A stretch of DNA of 64,000 bases from Mantis religiosa. Its lineage: Eukaryota; Arthropoda; Insecta; Mantodea; Mantidae. The stretch covers positions 275,026,540-275,090,539 of the forward strand of contig CM060950.1 of the NCBI GenBank assembly GCA_030765055.1, written 5' to 3'. The translations under genes were made by a program, and so were the position numbers. Of the stretch, positions 1 to 11,128 are shown one piece after another (position 1 is the stretch's first letter; every line of letters starts with the position of its first letter). Under the pieces are notes generated by a model that searched no databases, was not told where the DNA came from, and was given only the letters and a program-made list of their open reading frames with translations.

Positions 1-240
1 ATGAAGTTAAATACTACCCAGTTAAACACAAAATAATGTGCAGTAATTCAAAACTATATTTGGTGAGATACCTTATGATTGACATTCCTGCAGCCATGTG
101 GTCAGCTCGGTACACTGTTGCCTCATTTACTCACTGCCTCATTTACTCCTAACAGTGATGATGTTAGTGACGGTGATGAGTCGGATAACTACTGATGATG
201 GGGACACACCGTTCTCCGAAACATGTCCAAGTAAGGATAA
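1..240. other. Flank left of the LINE, no gene
   Basis: No credible coding sequence is seen; short open frames here lack any recognisable motif. The right half carries a hammerhead-like motif (separate entry). This flank resumes at 8217 after the nested insertions, because the target sequence TTTAAGTGAT occurs at 241-250 and again at 8207-8216. Confidence 0.5.
181..240 (+). ncRNA. Hammerhead-ribozyme-like motif
   Basis: Core elements are in hammerhead order. CTGATGA is at 192-198. A stem II candidate follows (GGGGA pairing with TCTCC around a short loop). GAA is at 218-220, self-complementary ACATGT at 221-226, and C at 227 is the expected cleavage nucleotide. I see no good stem I pairing, so it may be decayed. 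Hammerheads of this minimal type are known in Penelope-like elements; no PLE coding sequence is adjacent on this strand, but a minus-strand PLE begins near 8590 beyond the nested insertions. Confidence 0.4.
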
Positions 241-254
241 TTTAAGTGATTCAA
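241..254. repeat. Left target-site duplication of the I-like LINE
   Basis: TTTAAGTGATTCAA occurs at 241-254 and again at 7673-7686. The shorter core TTTAAGTGAT occurs a third time at 8207-8216. The 14-bp pair brackets the LINE. The 10-bp pair (7673-7682, 8207-8216) brackets the ~525-bp repeat. Confidence 0.75.
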
Positions 255-1196
255 GCCCCTCAAAATCCAACCTCTGCGGTCCTCGTCCCAAGGGGTGGGC
301 AACAGGAAGTAGGGGACTGACTGATGGGGTGATGTACGGTGGGGACTTGGTGTACCCCACGACCGCTACGGCTGCCGAGAAGGTCCATCAGTAACCCCGA
401 AAACTGGCAGAAGAGGCTCTGGTATTTTTCCCCAGGGACCTACTACGGTAGGTACGGGATTGGCGATCCCGGGGTCCCTAGCCACTCACCCTCATTTCAT
501 CCCCTTCACCCCCATCAACTGTGCCACGCTCTGCTACTGCTGATCAGTATGCATCACCTTCTTCCCCTTCTAGTTTTTTATTATAATTATTAGCACTTAA
601 GGTCTTAGGTTTATAACTCCTGTCTCACCAGCAGGGATCTCTCCTATCTCCGTGGTTCTGTCCCACGGTTTTCAGCGCGGCTTCCGACATGTGTGCTCTC
701 CGGAGGTCTCAAAAGTGAAGGTTGAGCGGACCCTTCGCACTGCCCCTATGTGTAGCCTTAGGTGCGGAGCCCGTCCACACCGTCAAGTACACCCAGTAGC
801 TCCTTGAGGGCCCGGTCTGTGTTAATCTCCCGACGGCCGTGTGCCGTTGGGTTAGTATCACGGACCGGACGTGTTACCGCTGACGGAACCCCGGTGTAAT
901 CAACCACAAGTCCCCTGAATCCGCGTGTGCCTATTATACGCAGCGCTGCCTAAAGTGGGGAGCCACAGGCGGTTATTCCTGTGGTAGGGGCATAAAGCCG
1001 GGTTGTGCGTGGTGAACGGTTTACCCATACGGACAAGCAGTGGATATTGAAGGGTAGCTTTTCTGAGGTACAAATGAGATCGGTCATGGGTGGGGTCCCC
1101 ATGACGGCACAGACCGTGAAGATTCGGTGTCTTTCTTTCTTTAACCCCCTGATGGCAGGCTGACGCCGACTGTTCCGGATGGGGGTCTAAATCATC
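255..1196 (+). promoter_or_regulatory. 5' untranslated leader of the I-like LINE
   Basis: GC-richer than the surrounding flank and without a conserved reading frame. It lies between the left target duplication and the first ORF1 ATG. LINEs of this group carry an internal promoter in this region, but I see no TATA-type element and cannot place the start site beyond the duplication edge. Confidence 0.5.
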
Positions 1197-2348
1197 ATGT
1201 CTCCGCGCAAAACCTCCTTTACTGACCCATTTTTAGTGATGACCTTGGCATGTGATGGCAAAACGTTTAAAGATATTAGTCCGTTCTATATCAAGCGTGA
1301 ATTAGATAAGATCAGTGGCCCTGTTAAGAATGCGACGCGCCTCCGAGACGGCACCTTACTATTGGAGAGCTCAAATGCAGACCAATCTCGCAAACAGCAA
1401 AAGGCGACTTTGTTGGGCTCCTACCCGATCCGGGTAGCCCCACACAAAACTCTTAACACCTGCAGAGGAGTAGTCACCACCTCCAGCTTAGATGGTCTTG
1501 CGAATGAGGAAATAGTAAGTTGCCTCTCTGATCAACTTGTTTGTCAGGCATACCGGCTAACACGAAAGCAAGATGGCAAGGAGTACCACCTACGTACGGT
1601 TTTTCTTACTTTCGCCGGGACTAAGTTACCCGAATACATCTATTGCGGCTATGAACGTGCGAGCGTCCGCCAGTATGTCCCGAACCCCATGCGCTGTTTC
1701 CAATGTCAGCGGTTCGGACATACTAAGGTCACGTGTACCAATCCTGCTCTTTGTGAGCAATGTGGCCTACCGAAACACGACGACCCAAACTGCAGTCGAA
1801 CACTTTGCTGCGTGAACTGTGGCGGTAGTCATCCCTCCAGCTCGTGACAGTGCCCTAGATTCATGGACGAAAAAAGTATTCAGGAGCTACGTGTAAAAGA
1901 ACGCCTGACTTTTCCAGAGGCACGACGGCGCTTTGAACAACTAAAGCCTGCTACCAGTACTACTGGATATGCATCAGCAGCTCGCCGTACTCCTAATACC
2001 ACTGTTGCTGTTCAGCACGTCCCTGTTGCCAACGCATCCACGCAGACTGACTTTCTAGCCGTTAAACCCACGTCTCAGGCTGTTTGTATATCCACCAGCA
2101 CAGCCTCCGCTTCAACCGTACAGACTCCAGCCACCAAGCCATCAGCGGGTAACAACCATCCCGTGGTAAATGTGAAAAACCGATCCCGACCACAACATAG
2201 ATCGCGAAGTCGCTCGCCTTCTATTAGATCCCGGTCTCGTTCTACGAGCCATAGGAGTTCTGACTCCCGATCATCAGCGGAGTCACAGGAGGCTAACGAT
2301 GTTCGAATCGTAGGGCCCAAGTCAGCCAAGGTCAAGAAAAAAGGTTAA
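1197..2348 (+). pseudogene. LINE ORF1, nucleic-acid-binding protein with one in-frame stop
   Basis: One frame runs from ATG 1197 to TAA 2346-2348, broken only by TGA at 1845-1847. The middle carries CCHC-type zinc knuckles (RCFQCQRFGHTKVTC, then CEQCGLPKHDDPNC and CCVNCGGSHP), the usual RNA-binding signature of I/Jockey ORF1 proteins. The region after the stop is Ser/Arg-rich with repeated RSRS motifs and a basic KVKKKG end. The stop lies in a codon where Arg is usual after the third knuckle, consistent with CGA to TGA decay. ORF2 starts 22 bp downstream. Confidence 0.8.
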
Positions 2349-2370
2349 AACGGCCCATTAAAAACTCTTT

Positions 2371-5300
2371 ATGGAAATAATCCAGTGGAATGTCAATGGT
2401 TTTCGAGCTCGTGCTCAAGACCTACAACATTTAGTTTCTCAACGGTCACCGTCAATTATTTGCCTCCAGGAAACCCACTTACATCCCAATCACTCGTTAC
2501 ACCTTCACTCTTTTTCGGCATTTAGAAGCGATTCTCTTGCAGGTATGCGTGCAAGCGGTGGCGTTGCTACCTTAGTGGCGCCTAACATTTCCGCCGCCCA
2601 CGTTCCTCTCACCACACCATTGCAAGCTGTGGCCATCCGGATACAGCTGGGGAGCATCAGTTTTACCATCTGTAACATGTACCTGCCGCCGCTCAGTATA
2701 GTTCCAGAGCGGGATCTTCTAGCGCTATTGGCTCAGCTCCCCTCACCACTACTCCTTGTGGGAGATTTGAATGCCAAGCACACGCTCTGGGGACCAGACA
2801 CTGATGACGCCCGTGGATGCCTCCTCGTAGACGTCTTCGATAAGTCTGACCTGCTTCTGCTAAATACTGGTGACCCGACATTCCTATCATCCGCTTATGG
2901 TACACATTCCGTACTAGACCTTTCTTTCTGCAGTCCGTCATTAGTACCACTACTTGAGTGGTCAGTACTTTCCGACCTCTTTGGCAGTGATCATTACCCC
3001 ATTAACATTCATTTTTCTGGCCGCCAATGTGTACCTTCTCGACATCCTCGCTGGATTATTTCCAAAGCTAACTGGGGAAAATTCCAATCCCTCATACACC
3101 TCATCGACGATGGTTTCGACACCATCGATGAAATGGTCGAATATTTTACTTGCTCGATCCTGCTCGCAGCCGAATCCAGCATTCCTCGAGGTTCACCTAC
3201 ACCGCGTCGTATCCCTGTACCGTGGTGGTCTGAGGAATGCGCACGCAAACGTGCTTTGCGCATTTTTCAGCGGCACCCGACGGAAGGGAACTTCGTCGCC
3301 TTCAAACGTTCTCGCGCTAGGGCACGCTTTATACTGCGCAACGCAAAGCGTAAATCTTGGGAAGCCTATGTATCTTCGCTTTCCCGGCGCAGCTCTACCC
3401 AACAAGTATGGTCAGCTGTTCGGCGGATGTATGGCAAGTATCGCCGGACGGTAATTCCCGGCCTTGCCATCAACGGTTCCATGTGCACCACCGAGCAGGA
3501 CATAGCTGAAGCCCTAGCTACCACATTTGCTGCTACTAGCCAAACTGCCCGCTATGACGCTCTTTTCCTGCCTATTAACCGCTTCGCCGATGGCCATTTA
3601 AACCCTTCAGGGGCCGGCAACGGATACCCAATAAACAGAACAGGACATTTAAATTGTTAAATGCTGTAAAAATGCATCATAAATACAATTCCGTATCTTC
3701 CGTATTTATTAAGCTATTTAAACGAAACAAAAACTGGTTTAAAACTCATTAAAGGCAGTATAAATCTACAGTAACAATAAAGTAGAGACTACATTAATAA
3801 ATTGTTGAAATTTCACTACTTTGTTTCACTGTAGCAAAAGCCATTCTTTGTGCCGAACGCGCCTAATATGTGAATCACTTTGTTTTGTGTGTATACGAGC
3901 CATAGTATGTATGTATAGCTACGTAAGCGACTTCTCAGGTTCAAGTTTAGTTTATTTATGCTATGCCAAGCGATAATATGACGAGAATATGTTGCGTCAC
4001 ACACTCACACACTGGAATGAAAACTCTGTCAGCATCTGTTATTACAGTGTTTCTCAACCAAGGTTTCTGGTAGCCTTATGCAGCAGTTTTCGCTCTGTAT
4101 TTCAGATATTTATAATCTCTCTTTGTTCAGTGATTTCTTGAAGCTATCAAGAGCTAAATGTATGGCACATTTGAAATTGTTAAATTTCAATGTTAACCAT
4201 GACTTACCCCGGTAATGTAGCAAATAAATTAGCTTGGGTATGATGTGTACAGGCTTCTGATATTACTGTAGAAAATCTGGAAGATTTGTTGTACGATTAT
4301 GAAGGAGATGTTTAGGACATACGTAGCAGTGACGTGTACTGATCTACAGCTGGCATATTAGCTACTCCATTGTTTGGGGAAATGGCGGGTCAAATACGCG
4401 TGATACGGATCAGCTATTACCAGCTATCCCTCTTTACGGAAAAGAGTTAAATGGTAAAAAAAAAAGTATTTTTATACCACTGGATGTAACTATGCACAGT
4501 TGTTTAGTAATTTTCAGAGCTGTAAAAGACATTCATCTACCTGTACTTGCGCGTATAAAGAGCTCGTAACCTAATTGAGTATTATAATACTCAGAGGCCT
4601 CTTTATACTAGGGGGTAGCAAAATTCACCACATCATCCCTCATACTTGAGAGAAAACACTTTCCTAAAAGTATACCACCCACACCCAAAAAACTTGTAAC
4701 CATTTCGAAAATGTGTAGTGTGTTGCGAAAAAGAAGTTCGCAAGGAAACCAATATTATTGGGTGTGAATCTGCAGATGTGCCCTTGGGTGTTTATCCAGG
4801 TTTGGAGGTGTACAATTCAAAAATAAACCTTTAAGGATACGTTTACAATCCTTATAGAACTAATTTAAATTCATTGTAAAACAGCAAGATTAAAATAATT
4901 GGCGTTACATGAGCATTAAATGCATGTATGCGCAGGACGTCTATACACGTCCATATCGGTTTGGGGCCTTTTAACTTGGACGTCATATGACGTCCATATC
5001 GGCGAAAGGGTTAAGGAAAAGGCGGAACGGGTACCACTTAATTTTAATAGTGACTGCACCGAGCCGTACAACCAACCTTTTACCGCAGCCGAGCTCGCCC
5101 ATTCTCTGGCGTTAGCAAAGGATTCTTCTCCAGGTCCCGATGACGTACACCGACAGATGCTGCTACATCTTCCATCTGAGGCGCTATGTTTCCTTTTAAA
5201 CATCTATAACCACATTTGGCATGAGCGGGTTTTCCCTTCCTCCTGGCGAGAGGGTATTGTCATCCCCATCCCTCGACCCGGAAAGGACCGCACACTTCCA

Positions 5301-7471
5301 TCTAGCTACCGCCCCATTTGCCTGACGAGTGTCATCTGTAAGACCTTCGAACGAATGATAAACGCTCGGTTAAATTGGTGGCTAGAAAAACATAACCATC
5401 TGTCCAAATTGCAATGCGGTTTTCGTCGCCATCGCTCAAGTGTCGATAATCTAACACGCCTTGAGGGGTGTATTTCCGATGCCTTTCTACTGAAGCAGCA
5501 TGCCGTGGGCATGTTCCTCGACCTGGAGAAGGCCTATGACACCACTTGGCTGTATGTCATACTCCGTAACCTACATGGTTACGGTATGCGTGGTCATCTA
5601 CCCGAATTCCTATGCAACTTTTCAAAACTTCGCCGTTTTCGGGTTCGCATAGGAAACACGATATCACGGGAGCGGATACAGGAGAACGGCGTACCTCAAA
5701 GGTCGATTTTGAGCGTCACCCTTTTTGCCATAGCGATTAACGGCATCACTAGTGCCGTTCGAAGTGGAATTCCATCATCCCTCTATGTTGACGACTTCGC
5801 AGTTTATTATAGGTCTGCCAACATAGATCACATTGAGCGCCAACTGCAGCTGACCATTACCCAGCTAGCAGCTTGGGCGCTTCAAACCGGCTTCCGTTTT
5901 TCAGCTGCGAAGACGCAGTGTATCCACTTTCACGGCCTACGAGGTATTCACCCGCCTCCTGATCTTCATTTGAATGGCACACCCCTGCCATTTGTCTCGC
6001 ACCTGAAGTTTTTGGGCCTCTACTTGGACCGACAACTCAATTGGGAGCACCACATTCGTCACCTTTGAGCCTCTTGCGATCGTTCTCTGCGGGTGCTGAA
6101 GTTATCTGGAGCATCTTGGGGGGGCAATCGCACGGTAATGTTGAGGCTGTACCGCTCTCTGGTTCGGTCCAAGCTGGACTATGGCAGTTTTATTTATGGC
6201 GCAGCGACCGCCTCTAAGCTTCGCCTTTTAGACACCGTTCATCATACTGGCATCCGCCTTGCCACAGGAGCTTTCCGCACCAGTCGAGTCGACTGCCTGT
6301 ATGCAGACTCAGGCGAACCTCCACTCCATATTCGTTGCTCGCTGTTACTCTGCTCGTACGTCTCGAAGTTGGCAAGTTATCCCAATCATCCTTGTTTTAA
6401 ACCAGTTCTGCGTCCAGATTTAGTCCACCGTTATATGCGCCCTGGTTCTCGGACACGCCCCATGGGAATAAGATTTCGGGATCTCCTACATTCCCATGGC
6501 CTCCGAATGCCTCGCGTGGAGAGGTCGTCCATCTGCCCTTATCCTGCATGGCAGCTCGATCGTGCGCTGTTCGATCTCGCTCTTTCAAGCAACTCTAGAC
6601 TTGCTACTCCACATTCGGTGTTCCAACAACTTTTTGCCGAACTATTGGGCCGTTACCCTATGTTCCGGTCTTTACAGACGGTTCTCAATTAGGTAGCACT
6701 ACGGGTTGCGCATTCTTCCTTAACGGTGAGGCTCATAAATTTCGCCTTCTGGACTCCACTTCAGTTTTCTCCGCAGAGCTGTATGCCATCTTCTATTTCC
6801 TCCTTTTTATTTGCAAGTTAGCTCCTGGCTCTTTTATTGTCTGCACTGACTCTCTGAGTGCTCTTCAGGCCTAGCAACAGCACACTGCCGCTCACACCCT
6901 CGTTTTAAAAATACAGGCCCAGATCTCGCAAATGCTCAGGCGCGGGTACAATTTTGTATTTACTTGGACCCCAGGCCATGTGGGCATTTCCTGGAACGAG
7001 GAGACGGACGCGGCTGCAAAGTCCGCTTGCCGTTTGCCCCGGAGTTTAACAACTGCTGTGCCATACCAGGATGTGCAACATTTTTTCCGTCGCCAACTCC
7101 TATCTGCTTGGCAGCACTCCTGGATAGCTTTGGAAGGCACACAACTCCGGGCAATAAAGGAGAGCGTACAACCCTGGCTAACTTCCTGCAGGGATAACCG
7201 GCGAGCTGAGGTGATACTCACCCGGCTGAGAATTGGGCACACACGAGCGACTCATGGTCATTTGCTAAGAGGGGAACCGGCTCCAGTGTGTGCTCCGTGT
7301 GCCGTACGCCTCACTGTGCGGCATATACTACTCGATTGCCCGCAGTACGCCCGCGTTCGCCAGTCTTTGGGCTTGGGAGCTAACTTGCTCCATATTTTAG
7401 GGGACGACCCAGTGGCCGTAGTTAAGGCACTGCGGTTTGTTTCTGAAATAGGTTTTAATAAACAAGTTTGA
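2371..7471 (+). pseudogene. LINE ORF2 (endonuclease, RT, RNase H), disrupted
   Basis: Residues 1-230 are an AP-type endonuclease (starts MEIIQWNVNGFRA; QETHL; GDLNAKH; SDHYPI). After the insertion at 3579-5010 the same frame resumes with the RT domain (SSPGPDDVHRQML, FRRHRSS, DLEKAYD, catalytic YVDD near 5785). TGA 6066-6068 interrupts the thumb. A frameshift near 6640-6670 moves to the frame carrying RNase H (TDGS, SAELYAI, TDSL, GHVGISWNEETD), which also holds TAG 6872-6874. A C-terminal CAPC...H...C motif near 7290-7345 is typical of the I group. Terminates at TGA 7469-7471. Confidence 0.85.
3579..5010. mobile_element. Non-autonomous piggyBac-type element, 1.43 kb
   Basis: Flanked on both sides by TTAA (3575-3578 and 5011-5014), the piggyBac target duplication. 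The ends are imperfect inverted repeats: left CCGCTTCGCCGATGG, right (reverse complement) CCCTTTCGCCGATATGG. A subterminal 18-bp palindrome GGACGTCATATGACGTCC lies at 4978-4995, with a related motif near 4934-4951. No open frame resembles a transposase. The interior is AT-rich and includes a perfect palindrome GAGTATTATAATACTC near 4578. The insertion splits LINE ORF2; the reading frame is the same on both sides once the element and one TTAA are set aside. Confidence 0.85.
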
Positions 7472-7672
7472 CTTGTGTTTTATATTTATTGCTTTTAGAG
7501 ATTTTAACGTATTAGTCTTTAGATCGTTTTTTAATGTCCTTTTAAAATTTGAGTGTTTTTATTGTATTTTACCTTTTTAACTAAATTTTTATAGCTTTTA
7601 GGTTTTAGTGTTGACTTCGGGCCCAAATGACCTTGTTGTCGATGGGCCCTAAAACACCACACACTCACTCAC
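7472..7672 (+). other. 3' UTR of the I-like LINE
   Basis: AT-rich trailer after the ORF2 stop, ending in an ACACTCACTCAC-type simple repeat immediately before the right copy of the target duplication. No poly(A) tail is present. Confidence 0.6.
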
Positions 7673-7682
7673 TTTAAGTGAT

Positions 7683-8206
7683 TCAATTCATGCCAGAGGA
7701 TCTACTCCCATTAGTCCTGGACCCGGGCCTCCTTCTACCAGGGAGTTACCGAGCTGTCCCAAAAGGGTGCCCGGTGCCTCCGAGGCTCTTTCCTGGGGCA
7801 AGACCTAGAGACTAACAAGCCCCCCCATTTGGTCCTGTGAACTCAAGACGGGATGGAAGTTGATACGCTACTTACGTGCGCCAACACCAAAATGGGAAGG
7901 CTACCGATATGACCTCGGTGGGTCCACCTGGCGATCTAGCACACCTTCTACTAGGTATGCTGCCTAGTATGCAGGAATATTTATGGCTTCCCTCAACCCC
8001 GTCCGGAGGCGTACCTGATCTCCCACGGGTATCAAGAACCACTGCCCCCTCGACTCGAACCTAATCCGAACAACCCCCTATCAGGGAGGGGCTCGAATGT
8101 TCGGCCCGAGGTTCCTCTAGTAACGTCAGAGGTACCACGAGTGCTAGGGGTCTGCAGCGCCCGCACCACGGCAACTGAAGGGGACGGATCCCCTCCCCTA
8201 CAGGAA
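7683..8206 (+). repeat. Unclassified ~525-bp dispersed repeat, copy 1
   Basis: Flanked by TTTAAGTGAT at 7673-7682 and 8207-8216. A second copy in opposite orientation lies at 59903-60430 inside Gypsy element 2, with its own 12-bp duplication. Shared blocks include GACCCGGGCCTCCTTC, CCTAGAGACTAACAAGCCCC and a GGGACGGAT...CCCTAC end. No open frame, terminal inverted repeat, LTR-type TG...CA end or poly(A) tail was found. A short non-autonomous retroelement is my best guess; I do not recognise the family. Confidence 0.7.
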
Positions 8207-8216
8207 TTTAAGTGAT

Positions 8217-8590
8217 GTATGTGTTTGAATTAACGACTCATTACTTTTACATACTAAATCATTATCGAATCACTGTGCATAACATTTGGCTTCACTGAAA
8301 TGCCTGCAGCAAAGAATCAGATTCACACATACATGTGAAAACAATGGTAAATTTCAGTGAGAACTGTAGCTGTTGCAATGCTGATGATGTCATGTCTCTG
8401 ACATCAATGCATTCTTACTACCTGACAAGCCTCTAATGCATCTCCCACCTGTCAATCACAAGAAATTTCTCACTGACAGTAAGTAGAATGCATAGCAAAA
8501 TAGAGTGAGGTTATGTTATTATTGCTGAAACATAAAGAGCTGTACTCAAGATATTCTCGGGAAACAAGTAAGGTGAAAAGACGATTAGAA
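8217..8590. other. AT-rich flank, no gene
   Basis: Continuation of the sequence that ends at 240. No coding signal or repeat structure was recognised before the minus-strand PLE. Confidence 0.4.
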
Positions 8591-8591
8591 A

Positions 8592-8630
8592 TTGATGTTT
8601 CAGGAGCATACATCACTTCCATCATCAGGA
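8592..8630 (-). ncRNA. Hammerhead-like motif in PLE copy 1
   Basis: On the minus strand CTGATGA (8628-8622) is followed by a GGA...TCC stem II candidate and GAAAC (8601-8597). The next bases are not the self-complementary hexamer seen in other copies and stem I is not evident, so this is probably a decayed ribozyme. Confidence 0.4.
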
Positions 8631-8826
8631 TATTTTTAAGAAATGTTATAACCACTAAATAGATATAACACAAAAGTCAACAAGACAAAACAGTACTAAT
8701 GCTTGCATCACTGAACAAGATACTGCAATAAATTAAATGCCAGGTCAGGAGATGGCATGAGTGTAGAAAACTAATTAGGTCAGTAACTACTTCTTTTGAT
8801 GATCAAGCTGTATAGATCTGTGCTTC

Positions 8827-9337
8827 TTAAGCCAACTGATATTCCATTTTTAAGGCCAGTTTCCAAGAGGAGCTGAACTGAAATCCAGCATCATGATTAA
8901 GCGTGCTCCTCTCAGAGGAAATGGCCATTGCCTCCTTTACTGTCCACTCCCAGTAACTGCCGCATTGTGCCAAGATGGTCGTCTCCCGAAAGTTGGCTCT
9001 ATGGTTCATTATCTAAGCATTGCTCTCCCAGTCCAGACTTCTCTGGTTGCATCAAACAAATGCTCTGCAATGTTCATTTATTCTGATAGCAACGGTCCTT
9101 CTGGTTTGTTCCACATTATACAGTGGGACATATATACAGTGTCCCACATTCAGAGGGAATGCGGTACACTCCCGGAACTAGGAAATCCAGTTTGTCTTTC
9201 ACTGATCTCAACAGATGTTTAATCTTCAGTGATGCTTTATGGATGGTCCTCATGTATTTGGCAAGAATTCTGCTGATTCTGCCAGGTAGGTTGCTGGTAA
9301 ACAGGATGCAGGCTGTAGCGGCAGGCTTATCTGACAC
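8827..9337 (-). pseudogene. PLE GIY-YIG endonuclease fragment
   Basis: Two overlapping frames (9116-9337 and 8827-9009) carry the linker and endonuclease end. PGVYRIPSECGTLYI corresponds to the GIY...YIG core with a Cys-containing insert. The tail frame has FRETTILA and ends in the WK-containing C-terminus usual for PLEs. A frameshift separates them. Confidence 0.65.
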
Positions 9338-9661
9338 TTGCTATATTACAGGTTTCCCTTTCTTAGCTCTGGTGATCTGAGGCTTTGTCATATTTGAAGT
9401 AGCCGTTTTGACGGAAAGTGAGTCTCAGGTGTGTAATTCCTGTTTTGAGTGGCTGGTATCAGAGATGGACAAAACTCTGTGGGCCAAAGTATTGAGAACT
9501 CCCAGTTGTTGAGACTTATGATGGAAAACTATAAGCATTCAGATAGAGATCGGTGTGTATAGGTTTGCAGTATACAGCATGCCCCAGCGTACCATTGCTG
9601 TTTCTTGAAACAATGGAAGAGTTCCATCCTTTTCCACTTCCATGGTAAATTGTATTTGAGG

Positions 9662-10340
9662 TCAAAGTCTGTTGAGATGCGCAAGGAAGCTAGCCAAAGT
9701 GTCTGTTCCATTTAGCCAGATTATGTAAGTGTTGTCCATGTATCTATAGAAATGAGATGGTTTAAGTGGAGCTGTGGGAAGTATTTCATGTTCTAGGTGT
9801 TCCATATAGAAATTAGCTATAGCTGGTGACAAAGGGGAGCCCATTGCTATTCCATATACTTGTTCATAGAAAGTACCACCTAACAAGAAGAAAGTGGACG
9901 TCAGAGCTCTGTGATATCAGCCGGAAAATGCTCCTTCAGAAGTTGGATGGCTTCCTGAAGTGGTACCCATGTAAATAGAGAAACCACACAAGATGATCAG
10001 AAGGGCCAATGGTAATGTAAAGTGTATGTACAAACTTTGTGGAGTTACTCACATGATGTGGGCAATCCCCTACCAGAGGTTGTAACAGATCAGCTAGGTG
10101 ACATGCCAGCCGATAAGTAGGGGCTGCTCCTGGCATCCACAATGGGGCGTAAAGGAACATCAGGTTTGTGGATCTTCGGGAGTCCATACATTCTAGGAGG
10201 CCTGGAACCTGATGGTGATACTGTCTTCTTAATTTCTGAAGTAAGGCAGGGTCTTTTAATTGGTTTCATAGTCCAACATTTGATGGAAGAGGTAGGATTC
10301 TTATCGAAGATCCTCTAGGCCGGATCATCTAAGAGCTGCC
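9662..10340 (-). pseudogene. PLE reverse transcriptase fragment
   Basis: The upstream part (10340-9936) decodes with frameshifts to IHKP and LVGDCPHHV blocks typical of PLE RT. The 9662-9886 frame shows GIAMGSPLSPAIANFYME followed by YRYMDN. The catalytic motif is normally YxDD; here the second Asp codon reads Asn, so the copy is catalytically dead as well as frameshifted. Confidence 0.75.
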
Positions 10341-10345
10341 ACCTC

Positions 10346-10969
10346 CAAAGATTAAACATTTCCTTGGCTCATAAACACAAATGACATATGCAGTGGCGGT
10401 CGGTCAATGGAATAAAGGGAGTGACTCATTCTCTTCAATTTTGATAAGTTTTTTCTTTTAATTTCTGGAATAATAAATTTAGTTTAAAATTCTATTTCAT
10501 CAGGTTTAAGAATGTTATAACGTATTTTCTATGTTGCATATATTGTAATATGAGTTATGTGACAAATTTATCAGACGGAAGGGCGTGGAGATAGTTCACA
10601 TATGCATGCAGTTGATCTGCTCCTAACCTGAAGTTGGAATCTTTCGTGGAGCCTCGTGTGACAAGGGAATGAAATGTGTCCGTTCATTCCAGTCGGACAC
10701 TTGTAAAGTGTAGTTTCTAGTGTGAAAAATCTGTTTCTAATTGTTCTTTTCATCATCATTTGGAACCTCATTAATGTTAGTAAATACAATTAATTTTATA
10801 TAGTTATTTTTCCCTTATAAGCATAATTGTCATAGTATATAGAGAGCACTGTTTCCCACAGATTGCTAGGGAATGCATGCCAAACCCTCATTCTCCATGC
10901 TGCGGGCTGTGTGAGTCAGTGAATGACAAGGATGGAAACTGACCGGAGCGAGACACGGGAGGGAGGAAC
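10346..10969. other. No gene seen
   Basis: AT-rich sequence with one short minus frame (10571-10789) lacking any motif. The last ~120 bases are GC-richer and run into the target duplication of the next insertion. Confidence 0.4.
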
Positions 10970-11081
10970 ATGTGACTGCATATATGTGTTTGGAGGAATT
11001 TAGTAACAGTGATGTCAAAATTAATCTCAGAAACTATTTGTAGTTGGTTTATTAATACTCGTTACTTACTTGTTTATATTT

Positions 11082-11128
11082 ATGAGAGACTAGTTTCGAA
11101 GGCATTTGCCTCCATTTTCAATCTCTTT
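11082..11128 (-). ncRNA. Hammerhead-like motif in PLE copy 2
   Basis: The minus strand reads AGAGA, TTGAAAA (replacing CUGANGA), stem II GGAGGC-AAAT-GCCTTC, GAA, palindromic ACTAGT, C, then TCTC, which can pair with AGAG as stem I. The fold is complete, but core positions C3 and G8 have become U and A, so cleavage is not expected. Confidence 0.5.

Larger units (their letters stand above)
255..7672 (+). mobile_element. I-like non-LTR retrotransposon, full length but decayed
   Basis: A two-ORF LINE with a ~940-bp 5' leader, ORF1 with zinc knuckles, ORF2 with endonuclease, reverse transcriptase, RNase H and a C-terminal CCHC motif, and a 3' UTR ending in an ACTC-type simple repeat rather than poly(A). 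RNase H together with a knuckle-bearing ORF1 points to the I clade. A 14-bp target duplication brackets it, so both ends are present. Coding capacity is lost: there is a stop in ORF1, and ORF2 has a piggyBac insertion, two in-frame stops and one frameshift. Confidence 0.85.
8590..10345 (-). mobile_element. Penelope-like element, copy 1, decayed
   Basis: Minus-strand remains in the usual PLE order: RT (about 10340 to 9662), GIY-YIG endonuclease region (9337-8827), then a 3' region with a hammerhead-like motif (8592-8630). Frames are broken in several places. The RT start is truncated or unrecognisable beyond about 10345. It resembles copy 6 (56796-57760) more than copies 2-5, so at least two PLE lineages are present. 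Confidence 0.75.

Noticed and set aside
98..394. 98-codon plus ORF at the left edge
   Set aside because: It crosses the LINE target duplication and 5' leader and has no motif, so it is a chance frame.
3579..5010. piggyBac transposase gene
   Set aside because: No frame inside the element is long enough or carries the DDD-type transposase blocks, so it is non-autonomous.
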